Positions 50,391 through 59,568 of a DNA stretch of 64,000 bases are shown here, piece by piece. The DNA is from Alkalihalobacterium chitinilyticum (GTDB lineage Bacteria; Bacillota; Bacilli; Bacillales; Bacillaceae_F). Position 1 is the first letter of the stretch. Each line of letters begins with the position of its first letter. The position numbers and the translations under genes were made by a program. Location of the stretch: positions 124,001 to 188,000 of the forward strand of contig NZ_JAOTPO010000003.1 in assembly GCF_029028005.1 (NCBI RefSeq). Direction: 5' to 3'. Below the pieces are notes generated by a model. That model ran no database searches. It had not been told where the DNA came from and saw only the letters and a program-made list of their open reading frames with translations.

Positions 50391-51056
50391 TCAAGCATTG
50401 TCAGTTCGATTAACTTCACTAATACCATCGCGAATATCTACATAATAAGCTCTGTCACCGGACTGTGCCAAATGTTGGTTGTGAGTAATCATAATAATTT
50501 GTCGATCAAACATCGTACTAATCGATTTAAGGAATTCATAAAGGTACAAAACATACTCTCCTGAAACATGCTTACCTGGCTCGTCTAGAAGGATCGGGCC
50601 ATCCATTTTCGGTTGGGTCGTTTCAATAAGAGCAACACGCAATGCGAGTGTAACAATATCCACTACACCGCCACCTCGTGCTTCTTGCGGCTTAGTTTTA
50701 ACTTTAATCCCCTCATAATCAGAGACGACGTAAAATTCAGCAACAGGCTTATTTCCTTGTTCTTCGATTTCAATCTGAAATTCAAAAAGAGGGCCAAAAA
50801 TAAACTGTAATGCGTTTGTTACTAAACTTTCAATTTGCTGTTTTGCCTGTTCCCGAGCATATTCTGCAGACTGTTGTAATAATACTCTTGCTTTTTCATA
50901 CGTATCTTTCGTTTCATAAAACTGTTCCAGTGCATTTAATTTCTCTTCTAATTGCTCAGTTAATAATTTTCGCTCAGCATCCAGACGGACCCACTCATTT
51001 TGAGATCGATGTAAATCCTGCTTCAATTCGTTAAATGCTTTTTCGAATCTACTCAT
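50391..51056 (-). CDS. C-terminal half of a split Rad50/SbcC-like ATPase
   Basis: 221 residues, no Walker A. A coiled-coil arm (about 5-80) leads into the C-lobe of an SMC/Rad50-type ATPase: signature ARGGGVVDIVTLALRVAL (126-143), Walker B PILLDEPGK (154-162) and H-loop MITHNQH. It would need the N-terminal half encoded two genes upstream to make a working ATP site. It overlaps the coiled-coil gene by 8 bases and lies next to rny. No terminator is seen before rny. Its frame differs from the upstream gene. Confidence 0.82.
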   Translation of the reverse strand: MSRFEKAFNELKQDLHRSQNEWVRLDAERKLLTEQLEEKLNALEQFYETKDTYEKARVLLQQSAEYAREQAKQQIESLVTNALQFIFGPLFEFQIEIEEQGNKPVAEFYVVSDYEGIKVKTKPQEARGGGVVDIVTLALRVALIETTQPKMDGPILLDEPGKHVSGEYVLYLYEFLKSISTMFDRQIIMITHNQHLAQSGDRAYYVDIRDGISEVNRTDNA

Positions 51057-51303
51057 TTTTTTCCATCAATTCCCTAGGTATGATGGCTTTTGTTTCTGCT
51101 AATCCTCTTTCAATTTCTTCTTCAAGCTTCTTTATTTCTGCTTCTAAATTTTCCGGCTTAACACCAAGCTCTTCTAATTCATCTAATAATCGTTTTTGTT
51201 GATTTTCTAGTTCTTCTAGCTTTGCCTCAGCTCGATATCGCATATCTTTTGCTTTATCGATTGCTTCTTTGATCTTTGTTAGTTCATGTTCAACATGTTT
51301 CAC
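51049..51303 (-). CDS. Small coiled-coil protein, middle part of the split Rad50-like ATPase
   Basis: 84 residues, almost wholly predicted coiled coil (Glu/Lys/Leu-rich, with a Gly-Val-Lys-Pro break near residue 47). It starts with GTG 6 bases after the stop of the N-terminal half and is in the same frame, with one UGA between. It overlaps the next gene by 8 bases. It probably supplies part of the descending arm of a Rad50-like coiled coil; that is inference from position and composition. Confidence 0.7.
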   Translation of the reverse strand: MKHVEHELTKIKEAIDKAKDMRYRAEAKLEELENQQKRLLDELEELGVKPENLEAEIKKLEEEIERGLAETKAIIPRELMEKNE

Positions 51304-51309
51304 ATTTTT

Positions 51310-52752
51310 TCACCCGCCGTTTAATAATTGTTTAATTGCTGAACGATTTAATTGCCCGCCGCAAGTTGGACATTCCTCTTTTTCTACTAAGCGTTGCTCA
51401 TAATTAGTTCGTAACTGCAATTCTTCCTGCTTTTTCTTTGCAATAAAAGTTGCACCATCTTTCAAGCGTTTGTTTACATCTTGGAGCTTTTCTAGTAAAA
51501 GTTGATAAGATTCTAGTCCTTGAATGTTGGATTGTAATTGTTTATATTTTTCCTCACTCATAGTTGCTTCTTCTAAACGTTCAATTGTTCTCTTCATGCT
51601 AATCATTTGGTTATTCAATGTTTTATAGCTTTGCTCAAGACGTTTGAGCTCTCTTGCTCTTTTTACTTTTTGGAGTAACTTCTGTACTTTTTGTTCTTCA
51701 GAAAGAGTTGCGAAAGCAGTTTTACTTATCGTCGTTTGTACGTCTAGTAAACTACTTTCTAAACGATTGGAGGTTTTCTTTAAATAATTGAGTTGAGTTA
51801 GCAGATTATATTTTTGTACAATAACAGTGACATTTTTATTAGCAACATCTACACCATTCGTTTTTTGAATCCAAAGTTTACACGTATCCATCGTTTTTCT
51901 AATTTCTGCTATTTGACTTCGCTTCAGTTGAAATGAGCGCTTCTTTTCGTTAATAAATTGCAGCCTTTCTAGAGACCGCTCCCACTCATCTATCCCTTTA
52001 AGAACAGAAAGATGTTTCTTTACAGTTTCTTCACTTATCGATAAATCATGCAAGCTATTCTTTAAGTTTTCTAGTTTGGAAAGTTTTTCATCTTTTCGTT
52101 TGAGATCCCTGTACTTTTGCTCCGATTGATCAAGTGCTACCCTAGCATGATCTAAAAACTGATAGGGTTCTATTTTCTCCTTCAGTATATTGACTTCCGC
52201 TTCTACGTGCTTTGTCTGTTGTTGGAGTTTAGCCACATCTTTTGTTGTATCTCTTACAGCCATATCAATATAATGTGCACCACTAATTCTACCGATCGTC
52301 TTAGCCCTTACAGAAGCTGTCTGTTCGAGTAAAAAAGGCCCATCCAATTGTTGAGAAACATTTAGTAATAATTCCATATCCCGGTCAATTCTCAATGGGT
52401 AGATTTGATGAGCATCAAGAACTTCTTGGGGAACATGGATACCAAACCCTTCTAAAACGAGATCTTCTTTTCCAACTTTTTTTATAATATAACGGTTTTT
52501 CGAACTCGTTCTTTCTCTTATAATACTAACTTCATTGGCAAACGTTAGAGTTACACGAACAAAATCACTACTAACTCTCATAAAGTCAGTTCCTCTTGGT
52601 TGATTGAATAAAACCCATCGGATCCCACGCAAAATAGCTGTCTTTCCACTATCTGATTGGCCGACAATTACATTAAGTCCTTTGGAAAATTCTATACTCG
52701 TATCAAGGTGGGACTGAAAGTTTTCTAAGCGTACTTCTTTAATCCAATTCAT
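51310..52752 (-). CDS. N-terminal half of a split Rad50/SbcC-like ATPase with zinc hook
   Basis: 480 residues. Begins MNWIKEVRLENFQSHLDTS, typical of SMC/Rad50 heads, with Walker A GQSDSGKT at 31-38. A long coiled coil (about 175-455) ends in a zinc-hook CPTCGG at 461-466. Rad50 proteins continue past the hook back to a C-lobe; here the protein stops 14 residues later. Walker B and signature motifs are encoded separately downstream. Its ATG lies within the end of the nuclease gene (14-base overlap), preceded by AAAGGTGG. Confidence 0.85.
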   Translation of the reverse strand: MNWIKEVRLENFQSHLDTSIEFSKGLNVIVGQSDSGKTAILRGIRWVLFNQPRGTDFMRVSSDFVRVTLTFANEVSIIRERTSSKNRYIIKKVGKEDLVLEGFGIHVPQEVLDAHQIYPLRIDRDMELLLNVSQQLDGPFLLEQTASVRAKTIGRISGAHYIDMAVRDTTKDVAKLQQQTKHVEAEVNILKEKIEPYQFLDHARVALDQSEQKYRDLKRKDEKLSKLENLKNSLHDLSISEETVKKHLSVLKGIDEWERSLERLQFINEKKRSFQLKRSQIAEIRKTMDTCKLWIQKTNGVDVANKNVTVIVQKYNLLTQLNYLKKTSNRLESSLLDVQTTISKTAFATLSEEQKVQKLLQKVKRARELKRLEQSYKTLNNQMISMKRTIERLEEATMSEEKYKQLQSNIQGLESYQLLLEKLQDVNKRLKDGATFIAKKKQEELQLRTNYEQRLVEKEECPTCGGQLNRSAIKQLLNGG

Positions 52753-53734
52753 GGTCTCCACCTTTCCATAATTCTTCAATCACTTCAATTCTTCTTAACG
52801 CTTCGGTCTTCACCTTATCATCTACGTTCGACATTGATGCTATTTGCGTGATGATCTGTTTCATGTTTACCGTTTGAAAATCCGATTGTTCTTTCACTTG
52901 TTGAATAAATGAGTTTAACTTTTCTTCTTGATGAACAGCCTTTTCTAGGAAACTTCGATCTAATACTTCCTCACCTTTTAAGGCACATGTAAGAGGAATT
53001 TCTGTTAGTTTTATATTATCTTGAGATATTGTTCCGATGATGACTTTTGGGATACGGTTCATTTCAGACCAATGGTTGTTTACTCGAGCAATTGCTCCTG
53101 GATTGCATATATATTTTCCATTTCTCTCCTTAATTCCAAAGCCGCCATGAAAATGCCCAGTAAGAATAATGTCCGCTGTTGTTCCCCAAATATGATCGAT
53201 CAACGTGTAGGGGATACCATCAGGAAGTGCTTTTTCTACGAGCATACTATGAACGAGATGAATAAGTATATCAGCTCCTGATTGATTTTCAGGATAATAA
53301 TCAAGTTTTGCATCACGCTGATCGATATCGTAATGATAAGGTTGACCTGAAATTTGAACTTTAACATCGTTTTTTTCAATCACTAAAGGCTCTTCAGGGG
53401 AGATCACAGTTATGATACCAAACGCATGTAACAAACCAAGCATCGTCCTTGATATCGTTTCCGGGTTATGTCCATACGTATCATGGTTTCCAGAAATTGC
53501 ATAAATCGGTGCGTTCGCTTGGCGGAAGATTTGCGCGAATTGTCCAACAACATTTGGTGATAAATCTGGTCGATCGAAGACATCCCCACCATGAAGCATA
53601 ACATCGACATTCTCTCGATTACTTATTTCCATGATTTCAACAAGCTTCATTTTTAATGTATCTACAAAAGAATCTAACCGGTTTTTAGGTGTTGTTCCAC
53701 GAATATGAGTATCAGTAAAGTATAAGAACTTCAA
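52739..53734 (-). CDS. Mre11/SbcD-like metallophosphoesterase
   Basis: 331 residues. The phosphoesterase motifs are in order: TDTHIRG (8-10), HGGDVFDRPD, SGNHDTYGH, a histidine segment VHSML and GHFHGG. Such nucleases resect or open DNA ends together with Rad50-type ATPases. The TTG start at 53734 follows AGAGGA by 7 bases; longer forms lack a ribosome site. It is the first of four overlapping genes that end at 50391, and is next to recA, consistent with a DNA-repair role. A separate classical sbcCD pair may exist elsewhere. Confidence 0.86.
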   Translation of the reverse strand: MKFLYFTDTHIRGTTPKNRLDSFVDTLKMKLVEIMEISNRENVDVMLHGGDVFDRPDLSPNVVGQFAQIFRQANAPIYAISGNHDTYGHNPETISRTMLGLLHAFGIITVISPEEPLVIEKNDVKVQISGQPYHYDIDQRDAKLDYYPENQSGADILIHLVHSMLVEKALPDGIPYTLIDHIWGTTADIILTGHFHGGFGIKERNGKYICNPGAIARVNNHWSEMNRIPKVIIGTISQDNIKLTEIPLTCALKGEEVLDRSFLEKAVHQEEKLNSFIQQVKEQSDFQTVNMKQIITQIASMSNVDDKVKTEALRRIEVIEELWKGGDHELD

Positions 53735-53870
53735 TGGGCTTCCTCTTTCCCTTTTAAGCTTTGTACTCTTAATTAAAAATAGAATAAGAGGATAACTCAT
53801 TAGCGTCTACACTTCTCACAGTAAAATATCCTTGCCCATTCGTACTAGCAAACTAAATTTTACAGTTGGA

Positions 53871-53882
53871 GTGCCTGACACT
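53871..53882. repeat. GTGCCTGACAC repeat unit (recA downstream side)
   Basis: A single arm of the palindromic motif found at 40233-40276, here as GTGCCTGACACT in the gap between recA and the nuclease gene. Confidence 0.6.
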
Positions 53883-53935
53883 TAGCGTTGAGTCATCCTC
53901 TACCTAAATGCTGTCGTATGTTTTACTCGATGACG

Positions 53936-53973
53936 AATACGCCTAATAAAAGAGCAATTTTATTAGGCGTATT
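53936..53973 (-). terminator. Terminator of recA
   Basis: 16-base perfect arms (AATACGCCTAATAAAA and complement) with a 6-base loop, about 20 bases after the recA stop codon. Confidence 0.88.
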
Positions 53974-53992
53974 TATGCACCATTCTTTTTAC

Positions 53993-55042
53993 TTATTTTA
54001 AATCTAACGGTAAATCTTCGAATTCACTCTCACTAGGTGCCTCAACTGTAATCTCACCATCAAGTCCATAATGTGCACGAATGAGTTGTTCAATTTCAGC
54101 TGTCAAGTCTACATTCTCTTTTAAGAATTGCTTTGCATTTTCACGACCTTGGCCTAGTCGTTCTTCATTAAATGAGTACCATGCTCCACTCTTTTGCACA
54201 ATATCTAACTCTGCCCCAATATCTAGGATAGAACCTTCTCTTGAAATTCCTTCACCATACATAATATCTACTTCCGCTACTTTGAATGGAGGAGCTACTT
54301 TATTTTTAACAACTTTAATTTTCGTCTTATTACCGACCATGTCGTTACCTTGCTTCAAAGTTTCAGCACGTCTAACCTCCAAACGAACCGAAGAATAGAA
54401 CTTTAGTGCACGTCCACCTGGTGTTGTCTCTGGGTTTCCAAACATAACTCCAACTTTTTCACGGATTTGGTTAATAAAGATGGCAAGTGTCTTTGATTTA
54501 TTGATTGCACCACCTAACTTACGAAGTGCTTGAGACATAAGTCTTGCCTGTAAACCAACGTGACTGTCTCCCATTTCTCCTTCAATCTCAGCCTTTGGTA
54601 CAAGAGCTGCAACACTATCAATAACAATGATATCAACAGCACCACTTCGAACTAGCGCTTCCGCTATTTCTAATGCTTGCTCTCCTGTATCTGGTTGCGA
54701 TAGTAGTAATTCATCAATATTTACACCTAACTTCTTAGCATAAACAGGATCAAGTGCATGCTCAGCATCAATAAAAGCAGCTTGTCCACCTTGACGTTGT
54801 ACTTCAGCAATTGCATGTAATGCAACTGTTGTTTTACCAGATGACTCAGGGCCGTACACTTCAATAATTCTTCCACGAGGATATCCACCTACACCAAGTG
54901 CGATATCTAATGCTAACGCACCACTTGAAACCGTTGATACTCGCGTTTCAGTTTGCTCACCCATTTTCATAATAGAACCTTTACCAAATTGCTTTTCAAT
55001 TTGTCTTAACGCCATATCTAATGCGGCTTTTCTATCACTCAT
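53993..55042 (-). CDS. recA: Recombinase RecA
   Basis: 349 residues. Walker [10 protein letters not shown] (near residue 65), the LexA/DNA loop regions, [26 protein letters not shown] (in part) and an acidic C-terminus. It forms filaments on single-stranded DNA, drives recombination and triggers LexA cleavage. A GAGGAGATGACG ribosome site precedes the ATG. It is a separate SOS-type unit with its own promoter and LexA box. Confidence 0.99.
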   Translation of the reverse strand: MSDRKAALDMALRQIEKQFGKGSIMKMGEQTETRVSTVSSGALALDIALGVGGYPRGRIIEVYGPESSGKTTVALHAIAEVQRQGGQAAFIDAEHALDPVYAKKLGVNIDELLLSQPDTGEQALEIAEALVRSGAVDIIVIDSVAALVPKAEIEGEMGDSHVGLQARLMSQALRKLGGAINKSKTLAIFINQIREKVGVMFGNPETTPGGRALKFYSSVRLEVRRAETLKQGNDMVGNKTKIKVVKNKVAPPFKVAEVDIMYGEGISREGSILDIGAELDIVQKSGAWYSFNEERLGQGRENAKQFLKENVDLTAEIEQLIRAHYGLDGEITVEAPSESEFEDLPLDLK

Positions 55043-55175
55043 TACGTCATCTCCTCAAATATATGAAAATATTTTTTCTACAAATTATAGGTTTTAATTT
55101 TTAATACGTACATATCGGTCGTAAATAAACTGAAGAACCAGTAGCACGTATAACATATCTCATATGTCTTTACCT

Positions 55176-55227
55176 ATGATAACTTTTTTTTTTGATTTTG
55201 CCAATAGATTTTGCGAACATTTATTCG
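55176..55227 (-). promoter_or_regulatory. recA promoter with LexA box
   Basis: On the minus strand TTGGCA (55204-55199) and TATCAT (55181-55176) are 17 bases apart. CGAACATTTATTCG (55214-55227) is a LexA-type box just upstream of the -35 element, one base off GAAC-N4-GTTC. Confidence 0.75.
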
Positions 55228-55300
55228 TTTTTTATAAGAATTTACAATTGGAAATTTTAAAAGGAGAAGGGGAGTTTTGGAAAGGTTTGCTTAATTAACT

Positions 55301-55314
55301 AGTGTCAGGCACCT
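55301..55314. repeat. GTGTCAGGCAC repeat unit (recA upstream side)
   Basis: AGTGTCAGGCACCT, an arm of the 40233-40276 palindrome, in inverted orientation to the unit on the other side of recA. Confidence 0.6.
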
Positions 55315-55318
55315 CAAC

Positions 55319-55343
55319 GATGATCGGTGCTATACCGATCATC
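55319..55343. repeat. Perfect 10-bp hairpin next to the repeat unit
   Basis: GATGATCGGT and ACCGATCATC pair with a 5-base loop. No U tract follows on either strand. It may act as a weak terminator or processing site after the helicase gene. Confidence 0.5.
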
Positions 55344-55401
55344 TACACCTTATCATACAATGCGAGGAGCACAGACACTACATTTACATTTCTACATTAT
55401 A

Positions 55402-56997
55402 TCACTTTAACGGACGTTTTTCACGTTTTGGGCGCGGTTTTGCAGGCTCTAAATTAACTCGAGCTCCATTTATTCGTGAGTAGCGAAGGGCTTCATAAAC
55501 AAACGGGGCCACTTCTTCAGGAACTTCAACGAATGTGAATTTATCAAAGATATCGATACGCCCTACAGCTTTTCCAGGAATACCGACGAGTTCAGAAATT
55601 TCTTCAATTAAAATTTTCGGACTCATATTTACGTTTTTTCCAACATTAATAAAGAAGCGAACCATACCTTTAGCTCCACCTGTTTCACCAAAGTTATAGC
55701 CATCATCATCGAGCGTATTATCACTAAGGAAGTTTCGTTTCAGTAAAGCTGTGACGATCTTTTCTGCTGGATAGGTGTTAAGGAGATCATGGACTAACGG
55801 TGCAAACCATTCACTGTCTTTATCATCATTCATAGCAGTTTCTATTTGCTTCTTCCAAGTCTCTTGCTGTTTTTCAATGACTTCAGCAAATGTTGGTACA
55901 TTTTCAGATGGAATCGGCATCTTAATCTCATCTTCAATCGAACGCAGATGTTTCATTTCACGAGGAGTAACTAAAGTTAACGCTAATCCTTTTCTTCCTG
56001 CACGACCAGTTCTACCAATGCGATGTACATAACTCTCAGGGTCTTGCGGAATATCGTAGTTAATAACGTGGGTAACATTGTCAACATCAATTCCACGAGC
56101 AGCTACATCGGTTGCAATTAAAAATTCAATGGTTGAATCTCGGAACTTTTTCATTACATTATCACGTTGTGATTGCGTTAAGTCTCCATGTAAGCCATCA
56201 GCAATATATCCTCTCGCTTGCAGAGCTTCCGTTAACTCAGATACACCTTTTTTTGTTCGACAGAAGATGATTCCAAGATCAATCTCTTCACTATCAATAA
56301 TGCGGCACAATGAATCTAATTTATTACGTTCGAGCACTTTATAGTATACTTGGTTAATTGATGGAGCTGTAACTTCACCTTTACTGATTGCAACAAGCTG
56401 TGGTTTTTTCATGTACTTGTATGACAGCTTCTTAATTGGAGGCGGCATAGTCGCTGAAAATAAAAGCGTTTGGCGCTCTCCGTTGACTTGTTTTAAAATT
56501 GCTTCAATATCTTCAATAAACCCCATATCTAGCATCTCGTCAGCTTCATCTAGTACTACGGTATGTACTTTATCCAAGCTTAGTGTTTGTCTTCGAATAT
56601 GGTCTGTAAGTCGTCCAGGTGTACCAATTACAACCTGAACTCCTTGTTTTAATGCTCTAATTTGGTGAGAAATCGATTGCCCGCCGTAAATTGGCAATGT
56701 ACGAATTTTTTTGTACTTCGTTAACTTTTGCAACTCACCTGAAACTTGAATAGCTAATTCACGTGTTGGCGTTAAAATAAGTGCTTGAACATAGCGGTCT
56801 TCTGTAACTTTATCAACTACTGGAATACCAAAAGCAGCTGTCTTACCCGTTCCCGTTTGCGCTTGTCCGATGACATCTTCACCCGATAAAATGACAGGGA
56901 TCGCTTTTTCTTGAATTGGAGACGGCTCTTCAAATCCCATATCATAAATTGCTTTTTTTACTTGTTCTGTAATATTAAAATCTTTGAAATAACTCAT
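55402..56997 (-). CDS. DEAD-box RNA helicase with DbpA-type RNA-binding domain
   Basis: 531 residues. All helicase motifs are present: AQTGTGKT, PTRELAIQ, DEADEMLD, SAT, IATDVAARGID and HRIGRTGRAGRKG. The C-terminal ~80 residues (NVGKNVNMSPKIL ... FTFVEVPEEV) form a DbpA/CsdA-like RNA-binding domain, and the tail is basic (KPRPKREKRPLK). It likely remodels ribosomal or structured mRNA, as DeaD/CshA proteins do. The gene separates recA from cinA, which are adjacent in B. subtilis. It ends 16 bases into the space after cinA. Confidence 0.93.
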   Translation of the reverse strand: MSYFKDFNITEQVKKAIYDMGFEEPSPIQEKAIPVILSGEDVIGQAQTGTGKTAAFGIPVVDKVTEDRYVQALILTPTRELAIQVSGELQKLTKYKKIRTLPIYGGQSISHQIRALKQGVQVVIGTPGRLTDHIRRQTLSLDKVHTVVLDEADEMLDMGFIEDIEAILKQVNGERQTLLFSATMPPPIKKLSYKYMKKPQLVAISKGEVTAPSINQVYYKVLERNKLDSLCRIIDSEEIDLGIIFCRTKKGVSELTEALQARGYIADGLHGDLTQSQRDNVMKKFRDSTIEFLIATDVAARGIDVDNVTHVINYDIPQDPESYVHRIGRTGRAGRKGLALTLVTPREMKHLRSIEDEIKMPIPSENVPTFAEVIEKQQETWKKQIETAMNDDKDSEWFAPLVHDLLNTYPAEKIVTALLKRNFLSDNTLDDDGYNFGETGGAKGMVRFFINVGKNVNMSPKILIEEISELVGIPGKAVGRIDIFDKFTFVEVPEEVAPFVYEALRYSRINGARVNLEPAKPRPKREKRPLK

Positions 56998-57013
56998 TTC
57001 TATAATTCCACCT

Positions 57014-58246
57014 TTATAATTCTTTCAGCAAGTAATAGCAGCCATATTTTACAGTTCTTTCTCTTATTTGTCCGCGAGTTCCCGCTAAGTTTAATTCAAA
57101 TGATTTCGACTCGCCACTTGGTAGAGCAACACCAATAATAACAGTACCAACTTCCTTACCCTCATGTTGATTTGGCCCTGCTACACCTGTAAAACTAATT
57201 CCTATATCAGCTTCACATAATTTTTTAACACCTTGTGCCATTTCAATTGCACATTCACTACTGACCGCACCATACTCTGCTAATGTATTTTTAGACACTG
57301 AGAGGATTTTTTCCTTCATTTCCGAGGAATAACTTACAACTCCACTCGAAAAGACTCCAGATATCCCCGAATAATCTGTAAGTTGCCGACTGAACAACCC
57401 ACCCGTTAAACTTTCAGCCGATGCTATTTTATAATTCTTTGCTCGTAAAGTATTTACTACCTCTTGCATAAGAGATGTATCATCATAACCATACAAATAC
57501 TTACCCACTCTAGCTTGAATTTTAGCTTCTAATTCATCTAATAATTGAACAGCTTTTGTTTGATCTTCATGTTTAGCAGTTAAACGCAGGGTTACTTCAC
57601 CTTCAGCTGCTAACGGTGCAATCGTAGGATTACTTTGAGATTCAATTAAATCTAGTAAAACTTCTTCTAATTTTGCTTCACCAATTCCAAAAAAACGAAG
57701 AACTCTAGAGTAAATAACTGATTGTTCGCTTAAATTAGCAAGTAAATAACTTTCTCCATATGTAGTGTACATCGGTTTTAATTCTTTTGGCGGTCCAGGT
57801 AACAACAAATAATAGACACCGTCTTCAAAGAAAGCCATTCCTGGGGCCATACCATGATCATTATTAAGGACTGTAGCTCCTTCAATAACTAAAGCTTGCT
57901 TTTTGTTATTCTCAGTCATGGCCCTCTTACTATTATGAAAATATAATTCAATTTGCTGTAATGACGGTTGATGATAGACTAATTCACGTTCTAACAGTTC
58001 TGCAACCGCTTCCTTCGTTAAATCATCCTTTGTAGGACCTAATCCTCCTGTAATAATGATTAGGTTAGCTCTCTTTTTTGCTTGGATGACGGCTTCCTGC
58101 AAACGCAGCTTATTATCTCCGACTACAGTATGATAATAAACGTTAATTCCTAGAGGGGCTAATTGCTGCGATAGAAATTGACCATTGGTATTTGCAATTT
58201 GTCCGAGTAAGAGCTCCGAACCTACAGCAATTATTTCGCTGTTCAT
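57014..58246 (-). CDS. cinA: CinA, competence-associated NMN deamidase-family protein
   Basis: 410 residues. An N-terminal MoCF-like domain (IAVGSELLLGQIANTN, GGLGPTKDDLT, LPGPPKELKPM) and a C-terminal CinA domain with SAESLTGGLFSRQLTD and GVAGPN. The C-terminal domain deamidates NMN in pyridine-nucleotide recycling; the N-terminal domain is a pyrophosphatase in characterised members. Between pgsA and the helicase gene. Confidence 0.95.
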   Translation of the reverse strand: MNSEIIAVGSELLLGQIANTNGQFLSQQLAPLGINVYYHTVVGDNKLRLQEAVIQAKKRANLIIITGGLGPTKDDLTKEAVAELLERELVYHQPSLQQIELYFHNSKRAMTENNKKQALVIEGATVLNNDHGMAPGMAFFEDGVYYLLLPGPPKELKPMYTTYGESYLLANLSEQSVIYSRVLRFFGIGEAKLEEVLLDLIESQSNPTIAPLAAEGEVTLRLTAKHEDQTKAVQLLDELEAKIQARVGKYLYGYDDTSLMQEVVNTLRAKNYKIASAESLTGGLFSRQLTDYSGISGVFSSGVVSYSSEMKEKILSVSKNTLAEYGAVSSECAIEMAQGVKKLCEADIGISFTGVAGPNQHEGKEVGTVIIGVALPSGESKSFELNLAGTRGQIRERTVKYGCYYLLKEL

Positions 58247-58301
58247 TCATGCACCTCAGTTCAAATAGATATAGTTGACATGATCATGCAGAGTATCTAA
58301 G

Positions 58302-58877
58302 TTATGCCTTCAAAAAAATATGTTTATTTTTCATAAAATAATCGATTCCTGAGACAATGGTTAAAATAGTTGCAACCCATAACATTAACATAGCAAACGG
58401 GATGCCTATTGGTTCAAACGGAAAGTTATGTAACATTAATGCAGAGATTGCAATAATTTGAAAGACTGTTTTAATCTTTCCTAATGGGCTGGCAGCTATT
58501 ACCGAACCATCGGCTGCTGCGACGAGCCTTACACCAGTTACAGCAAATTCACGGCTCAAAATAACAATGACCATCCATGCAGGGGCCATTTGTAATTCAA
58601 CCAATGAAATCAGTGCAGCTGTAATTAATAATTTATCGGCTAACGGATCTAAAAATTTACCTAAATTCGTAACAAGCTTATACTTTCTAGCGTAATACCC
58701 ATCTAACCAATCCGTAGCTGCTGCAATAATAAAGATGATTGCTGCAATAAAGTGTGAAACGGGGACAACTGTACCAAGTAATGATAAATTTCCGAATTCC
58801 ATTGGAACGATCAAAAAAATCATAAATATGGGGATGAGACAAATTCTTGATATTGTAATTTGATTTGGTACGTTCAC
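58302..58877 (-). CDS. pgsA: CDP-diacylglycerol-glycerol-3-phosphate 3-phosphatidyltransferase
   Basis: 191 residues, multi-pass membrane enzyme. The CDP-alcohol phosphotransferase motif is complete in DWLDGYYARKYKLVTNLG followed by KFLDPLADK. It makes phosphatidylglycerol phosphate, the first committed step to PG and cardiolipin. AGGGAGGATC precedes the ATG. Same ymfM-pgsA-cinA order as B. subtilis, with yajQ inserted. Confidence 0.96.
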   Translation of the reverse strand: MNVPNQITISRICLIPIFMIFLIVPMEFGNLSLLGTVVPVSHFIAAIIFIIAAATDWLDGYYARKYKLVTNLGKFLDPLADKLLITAALISLVELQMAPAWMVIVILSREFAVTGVRLVAAADGSVIAASPLGKIKTVFQIIAISALMLHNFPFEPIGIPFAMLMLWVATILTIVSGIDYFMKNKHIFLKA

Positions 58878-58911
58878 AAAGATCCTCCCTAACTTAAGCT
58901 TTTCTTAAAAT

Positions 58912-59406
58912 TTAGCGCATATTGACGAATTGCACAGGGAACTCCAAATCTTTAGACTTTACTAATTGAATGACCTCCTGTAAATCATCTATGCTTTTAG
59001 CAGTCACTCGAATTTGCTCATTTTGAATTTGTGCTTTTACCTTTACCTTAGAGTCTCTAATTAATTTAGTAACGTCCTTGGCACGTTCAGAACTAATTCC
59101 CGAAACTAATGTGATCACTTGCCGAACGGTTCCACCGGAAGCTTTTTCTATCTTGCCAAAATCCATAGACTTTTGTGAAAGTCCACGTTTGATGAATTTT
59201 CCTTTTAAGACATCAATAACACTTTCTAATTTGTATTCATCATCCGAAATTAACGTTATTTTATCATCGGCTGTTCGTTCGATTGTACTTTTTGAACCTT
59301 TAAAGTCATAACGTGTTTGAATCTCTTTTATCGCTTGTTGTATTGCATTATCTACTTCTTGTATATTTATTTCTGAAACAATATCAAAAGAGTGCTCTTT
59401 AGCCAT
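58912..59406 (-). CDS. yajQ: YajQ-family nucleotide-binding protein
   Basis: 164 residues, two alternating alpha/beta domains: [53 protein letters not shown] and a closing FPVQFVNMR. Family members bind nucleotides, c-di-GMP in some bacteria; the role in Bacillus is unknown. AAGGATG lies before the ATG. Between ymfM and pgsA. Confidence 0.94.
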   Translation of the reverse strand: MAKEHSFDIVSEINIQEVDNAIQQAIKEIQTRYDFKGSKSTIERTADDKITLISDDEYKLESVIDVLKGKFIKRGLSQKSMDFGKIEKASGGTVRQVITLVSGISSERAKDVTKLIRDSKVKVKAQIQNEQIRVTAKSIDDLQEVIQLVKSKDLEFPVQFVNMR

Positions 59407-59535
59407 AATGAAACATCCTTTCTACCTTTGATAAGTATACTCTCACGTCAACTTAACTCTTATTGTATCACACGTTGTACCAAATTGAGAAATTGTTGTT
59501 AACATTGTTATATTCTTCAGAAATAACCAGAAGAA

Positions 59536-59562
59536 AGCGAAGAGTAAGAACCACTCTTCGCT
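59536..59562 (-). terminator. Terminator of the ymfK-ymfM operon
   Basis: AGCGAAGAGT / ACTCTTCGCT perfect stem with a TTTCTT tail on the minus strand, just after the ymfM stop. Confidence 0.75.
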
Positions 59563-59568
59563 AAACTA

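Noticed and set aside
55319-55343. Perfect hairpin as the helicase terminator
   Set aside because: No T tract on either side and nearly 60 bases from the stop codon; kept as a structural repeat instead.
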